In this document: positions 6,256-6,382 of the stretch, one piece after another | How positions within the stretch are numbered: position 1 is the stretch's first letter | Layout: every line of letters begins with the position of its first letter | Source of the DNA: Lachnospiraceae bacterium | GTDB taxonomy: Bacteria > Bacillota > Clostridia > Lachnospirales > Lachnospiraceae | Reading direction: 5' to 3' | DNA length: 6,382 nt | NCBI GenBank assembly: GCA_900770535.1 | Contig: CAAHDV010000220.1 | Span: 1-6,382 of the forward strand | The notes under the pieces: model-generated | What the model was told of the DNA's origin: nothing | What the model saw: the letters and a program-made list of their open reading frames with translations, nothing else | Databases searched by the model: none | Translations under genes and position numbers: made by a program

Positions 6256-6382
6256 TCAGATTTCCAGCAGATCACTGAATGCCTTCAGCGCGCCGTCCGT
6301 CTCATGGGCCAGAACGCGTTTTGCAAGGACCTTGCCCAGCTGTACGCCTTCCTGGTCGAAGCTGTTCACGTTCCATAAGAAG
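6256..6382 (-). CDS. pgi: Glucose-6-phosphate isomerase, C-terminal end (partial)
   Basis: Only the last 41 codons are in the window; the 5' part lies beyond base 6382 and the TGA stop is at 6256-6258. The visible peptide contains NSFDQEGVQLGKVLAKRVL, which closely resembles the C-terminal NSFDQWGVELGKQLA motif of E. coli and animal phosphoglucose isomerases. It includes the conserved active-site lysine of that motif, residue 17 of the visible fragment (LGK). The enzyme interconverts glucose 6-phosphate and fructose 6-phosphate in cytosolic glycolysis. The tail after the motif (HETDGALKAFSDLLEI) is about ten residues shorter than in E. coli and unlike it in sequence, so this is a related but distinct subgroup. 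The gene reads in the same direction as the jet operon but is separated from it by a terminator-like hairpin, so it is probably an independent housekeeping unit. The identification rests on one short but highly characteristic motif. Confidence 0.9.
   Translation of the reverse strand, partial: FLWNVNSFDQEGVQLGKVLAKRVLAHETDGALKAFSDLLEI

Overview
The window holds a nearly complete Wadjet-type (JetABCD, MukBEF-like SMC plus nuclease) plasmid-defence operon. It lies entirely on the minus strand, immediately downstream of the 3' end of a glucose-6-phosphate isomerase gene (pgi). Base composition is moderate by eye (about half G+C or slightly more), Shine-Dalgarno sites are strong and purine-rich, and the proteins look Firmicute-like. 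A gut Clostridia/Lachnospiraceae-type chromosome is my best guess, but this is inferred from general appearance, not from a marker gene.

Layout from right to left, in the direction of transcription: the pgi C-terminus (6256-6382, running in from outside the window); a 161-bp intergenic gap with a strong hairpin followed by a T-run that should terminate pgi; jetA (kleisin, 6094-4718); jetB (MukE-like winged-helix subunit, 4714-4097); jetC (SMC ATPase, 4116-733, shorter than the longest possible frame); and the first 247 codons of jetD (743 to beyond base 1). JetD's catalytic TOPRIM end is outside the window. The four jet genes are packed with a 3-nt gap, a 20-nt overlap and an 11-nt overlap, so they are almost certainly one transcript with coupled translation.

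How the genes work together (family knowledge): JetA bridges JetC dimers with JetB attached. The ATP-driven JetABC complex extrudes DNA loops, and JetD, a topoisomerase-VI/Spo11-like TOPRIM nuclease, cleaves small circular DNA on which extrusion stalls. The sequence directly shows JetC's Walker A, signature and Walker B motifs, a hinge with no zinc-hook CxxC, and winged-helix-like ends in JetA. A notable detail is that the acidic C-terminal tails of JetB and JetC are encoded by GAA/GAG-rich codons that also act as the ribosome binding sites of the next gene.

No mobile element, tRNA, CRISPR array or integrase is visible. The system itself is a described family, so the novelty here is in details rather than in a new system.
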